Shown: in pieces, positions 61,599-64,000 of the stretch
How positions within the stretch are numbered: the stretch's first letter is position 1
How the letters are laid out: each line of letters starts with the position of its first letter
NCBI GenBank assembly: GCA_963703125.1
Contig: OY969790.1
Location: forward strand, 1,798,001-1,862,000
From: MFD04716-140 sp963703125
GTDB lineage: Bacteria; Bacteroidota; Bacteroidia; Flavobacteriales; Flavobacteriaceae
DNA: 64,000 bases
Direction: 5' to 3'
Notes under the pieces: model-generated
Seen by the model: the letters and a program-made list of their open reading frames with translations, nothing else
What the model was told of the DNA's origin: nothing
Database searches by the model: none
Program-made: the position numbers and the translations under genes

Positions 61599-62435
61599 AT
61601 GCAAACCACCCATAGAATTGCCATTTTGGACATGAATGCCGGTAGACCCAATGAGGGAATGCGCTGTATAAAAATGTTGGTAGGCGATTTTTTGGCTCAA
61701 GAAGAGATCAAGGGTAATTACGATATTTTCGAAGTTAGGATAGAAGGTCAGGTACCAAACATAGAGGATTATGATATCTTTATTTCGTCCGGTGGGCCAG
61801 GCTCGCCATTAATTTCCGGTGAGTCTTGGGAAGCTAAGTATTTTGGATTTTTGGACGCAATTTTACAGCACAATCTATCCCAACAAAACAAGAAACACCT
61901 TTTTCTGATATGCCACTCATTTCAGTTGGCCTGTTTGCATTGGGATCTTGCAAAGGTGACTAAAAGGCGATCTACATCATTTGGCATACTGCCAATTTTT
62001 AAGACGAAGAGTGGAGAAATTGAGCCTCTGTTCGAAGGATTGCAAGATCCATTTTATGCGGTAGATTCAAGGGAATATCAGGTAATTGGGCCTAAAGAAT
62101 GGAAATTGGATACTCTGGAAGGCCGTGTTCTTTGCCGTGAAAAAATAAGACCACATGTTGCTTTGGAAAGGGCGGTAATGGCCATCCGGTTCTCAAGGGA
62201 AATATTTGGGGTTCAATTTCACCCAGAGGCAGATTCTGAGGGAATGTTACGATATTTTCAATTACCGGAAAAACGAAATCAGGTAATCAAACTGCATGGG
62301 GAAAAGAAGTATAAGGATATGATAAATCAATTGGATGACGCTGACAAAATCATGAAGACCAATAGCACGATCATACCCAAGTTTTTGAAACAAGCCAAAG
62401 AGTCGATCGAAAGTACTAAGTTAATCACCATATGA
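61599..62435 (+). CDS. Class I glutamine amidotransferase
   Basis: This 278-residue GATase1-fold protein has Cys105 in LICHSFQLAC and His208/Glu210 in GVQFHPEAD, so the Cys-His-Glu triad that takes ammonia from glutamine is complete. The motif before the Cys is less typical (CHSFQ rather than CxGxQ). The last 60 residues are extra and helical. It would supply ammonia to an amidation step of the neighbouring ligases. Its TGA overlaps the next start by four bases. A 156-base gap upstream shows no gene or clear promoter. Confidence 0.85.
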   Translation: MQTTHRIAILDMNAGRPNEGMRCIKMLVGDFLAQEEIKGNYDIFEVRIEGQVPNIEDYDIFISSGGPGSPLISGESWEAKYFGFLDAILQHNLSQQNKKHLFLICHSFQLACLHWDLAKVTKRRSTSFGILPIFKTKSGEIEPLFEGLQDPFYAVDSREYQVIGPKEWKLDTLEGRVLCREKIRPHVALERAVMAIRFSREIFGVQFHPEADSEGMLRYFQLPEKRNQVIKLHGEKKYKDMINQLDDADKIMKTNSTIIPKFLKQAKESIESTKLITI

Positions 62436-63628
62436 TACCAGAAGTTCGCAAGGCTTTCAACGAAAATTTTCGTCAAGAGTATTACGAAAACCTTCAGAAG
62501 CAAATTATGGAGGCTTATGGTGAATCTTGCGCATTTCGAATTTCCGAAACCCCTGTTTTCATTAGTAAGCAATTGGAAAGCGAAGTCTTCTCGGCCTGTG
62601 ATGCAATCATTGCCCAATTGGGGGGTATTGATTTTGAACAAATAAGGAACAAGTTCATACCAACTAATTTGCAATCTCCAGTTCCCATGGGCAAACCTCA
62701 TTTCTTAGCCATTGATTTTGGGTTATGCGACGATGGTAAGGGCAAAATTGTTCCCAAGTTAATAGAATTACAGGCATTTCCAACTTTATTTTTCTATCAG
62801 CCATATTTGGGAAAGTCATTTCTTAAAAACTATCCCAACATTCCAGATAAGGGCTTTCACTACTTTTTTAGCGACCTTAATGAAGCGACCTATTTAGCCG
62901 AGGTAAAGAAAGTGATAGTGGGCGATGAAGACCCAGAGAATGTGATTCTTATGGAACTTTTTCCTGAAAAGCAGAAAACACGAATTGATTTTTGGGCCAC
63001 TAGAAAAGCTTTGGGCATTGATGTCGTCTGTATGACCAAAATTACAAAAGAAGGCAGAAAACTCTTTTATGAAAAAGAAGGGCGCAAAATACAGATTCGC
63101 CGCATTTATAACAGGGTTATTTTTGATGAGTTGCAACGCATCAAAAATTTAGAGATCAACTTTAATCTTAGTGATGATTTGGAGATTGAGTGGGTGACCC
63201 ACCCAGATTGGTTTTTTATGATTTCCAAATGCATCATGCCATTATTGGCGCATAAAAGCATTCCTAAATCATATTATTTAAATGACTTTCCTCCAAATAT
63301 TGACTTGAAGAAATATGTTTTAAAACCATTATTTTCATTTGCGGGACAGGGAATTAATCTAAATCCGGATAAAGAAACCATTGAAAAGATTGAAGACAAG
63401 CAAAACTACATTCTTCAACAAAAAGTAGATTATGCGTGGCTTATTAAAACGAATACCGAGAAGAACTCAAAGGTTGAATTGCGTATTCTTTACATTTGGA
63501 ACGAAACTGAAAATCAACTGAAGCCGGTTATCAATTTAACACGGATGAGTAAGGGCGAGCTTATAAATGTATCTTATTTGACCGATGATTCTTGGATTGG
63601 ATCATCAATTAGCTTTTTTGAGGATTAG
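62432..63628 (+). CDS. ATP-grasp-like protein of unknown specificity
   Basis: This 398-residue soluble protein has no signal peptide. Near the end KYVLKPLFSFAGQGINL looks like the ATP-binding lysine strand and glycine loop of ATP-grasp enzymes, followed by ILQQKVDYAWL and KVELRILYIWN, where metal-binding acidic residues may lie. A central segment (FLAIDFGLCDDGKGKIVPKLIELQAFP) recalls the glutathionylspermidine-synthetase-like branch. The family assignment is moderate. It is coupled by ATGA to the glutamine amidotransferase, so the two may form one amidoligase. Confidence 0.7.
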   Translation: MIPEVRKAFNENFRQEYYENLQKQIMEAYGESCAFRISETPVFISKQLESEVFSACDAIIAQLGGIDFEQIRNKFIPTNLQSPVPMGKPHFLAIDFGLCDDGKGKIVPKLIELQAFPTLFFYQPYLGKSFLKNYPNIPDKGFHYFFSDLNEATYLAEVKKVIVGDEDPENVILMELFPEKQKTRIDFWATRKALGIDVVCMTKITKEGRKLFYEKEGRKIQIRRIYNRVIFDELQRIKNLEINFNLSDDLEIEWVTHPDWFFMISKCIMPLLAHKSIPKSYYLNDFPPNIDLKKYVLKPLFSFAGQGINLNPDKETIEKIEDKQNYILQQKVDYAWLIKTNTEKNSKVELRILYIWNETENQLKPVINLTRMSKGELINVSYLTDDSWIGSSISFFED

Positions 63629-63639
63629 ACTTGAAAATG

Positions 63640-64000
63640 TTATCGAAGGCTTATCAATTTGGCCACGTACTTACCGATAACATCAAATTCTAAATTTACA
63701 ATAGTCCCAACTTCATACCCATTGAAACGAGTATGTTCAAAGGTATAAGGTATAATGGCTACGTTAAAACTATCCTTTCCGGAATTAATCACGGTCAGAC
63801 TTACACCATCAACGGTAATAGAACCTTTTTCGATTGTGTGATTGTTTAGCGACCCATCATATATAAAAGTGAAAACCCAACTACCGTCTTTTTCCTCAAT
63901 CGCATCGCAAGTTGCAATTTGATCAACGTGGCCTTGAACCATGTGGCCATCCAAGCGAGTGCCTAAGATCATGGCACGTTCTAAATTTACTTTATCCCCT
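63640..64000 (-). CDS. ribE: Riboflavin synthase alpha subunit, cut by the right edge
   Basis: The minus-strand frame ends at 63640 and runs off the right edge. Codons upstream of the internal ATG at 63972 read GDKVNLERA followed by MILGTRLDGHMVQGHVDQIA, the linker and start of the second lumazine-binding domain. The second domain (GSITVDGVSLTVINSG, IPYTFEHTRF) is complete. The enzyme converts two lumazines to riboflavin. The start codon lies outside the window. Confidence 0.93.
   Translation of the reverse strand, partial: GDKVNLERAMILGTRLDGHMVQGHVDQIATCDAIEEKDGSWVFTFIYDGSLNNHTIEKGSITVDGVSLTVINSGKDSFNVAIIPYTFEHTRFNGYEVGTIVNLEFDVIGKYVAKLISLR

Overview
The window looks like the chromosome of a marine member of the Flavobacteriaceae (Bacteroidota). 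It is AT-rich and has a SusC/SusD pair, several TonB-dependent receptors, promoters of the Bacteroidota type (TTTG, about 19 bases, then TAnnTTTG), little use of Shine-Dalgarno sequences, and household gene orders common in this family (rnpA with an S41 protease; rbfA with an FtsX-type permease). I see no IS element, prophage or CRISPR array.

Layout. 0-8.2 kb: a minus-strand group of secreted proteases (S8, M1, S41) that contains a DUF559-RnpA fusion flanked by G/C-rich palindromes, preceded by an SMP-30-like lactonase and an MBL-fold hydrolase. 8.4-14.3 kb: two proton antiporters and lepA. 14.5-16.9 kb: a TonB-dependent receptor-like gene with an in-frame TGA. 16.9-19.3 kb: an unusual operon of an Lgt-like membrane protein, a radical SAM protein resembling tetraether synthases, and a small membrane protein. 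19.5-24.7 kb: dusB, an FtsX-type permease, rbfA, methylmalonyl-CoA epimerase, a CAU-anticodon tRNA, and a LytS/LytTR two-component pair facing a TonB receptor (24.8-27.2 kb) across DNA with LytTR-like direct repeats. 27.3-30.4 kb: YceI, an intradiol dioxygenase, a PepSY-like membrane protein and a dienelactone hydrolase. 30.7-34.1 kb: GH1, a glycosyltransferase and a PlcP-like metallophosphoesterase, which suggests phosphorus-sparing lipid remodelling. 34.3-50.0 kb: a phosphonate/organophosphate utilisation locus: transporter, FAD oxidoreductase (TIGR03364 type), phosphonatase-like HAD, XRE-cupin regulator, SusC (frameshifted), SusD, two alkaline-phosphatase-superfamily enzymes, an MBL-fold enzyme, a PbfA-like (R)-1-hydroxy-2-aminoethylphosphonate ammonia-lyase and a purple-acid-phosphatase-like enzyme. 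50.0-57.3 kb: disabled eda and kdgK, an AGE-family epimerase, a TauE/SafE permease, an SSS symporter and an HGSNAT-like acyltransferase. 57.3-63.6 kb: two esterases and an amidoligase operon (ATP-grasp with a histone-like tail, YbdK-type ligase, class I glutamine amidotransferase, second ATP-grasp-like protein). The right edge holds the start of riboflavin synthase.

The strongest candidates for a new system are three. First, the 30.7-50 kb phosphorus island: outer-membrane SusCD uptake, surface phosphatases and cytoplasmic phosphonate breakdown lie beside a lipid-remodelling pair, with a repeated TATTTGTAAA motif in both control regions. Second, the amidoligase operon at 58.2-63.6 kb. Third, the Lgt-like/radical-SAM operon at 17-19 kb. 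Four genes carry single-base lesions (two in-frame TGA codons, two one-base insertions); whether these are true pseudogenes or sequence errors cannot be settled from this sequence alone.
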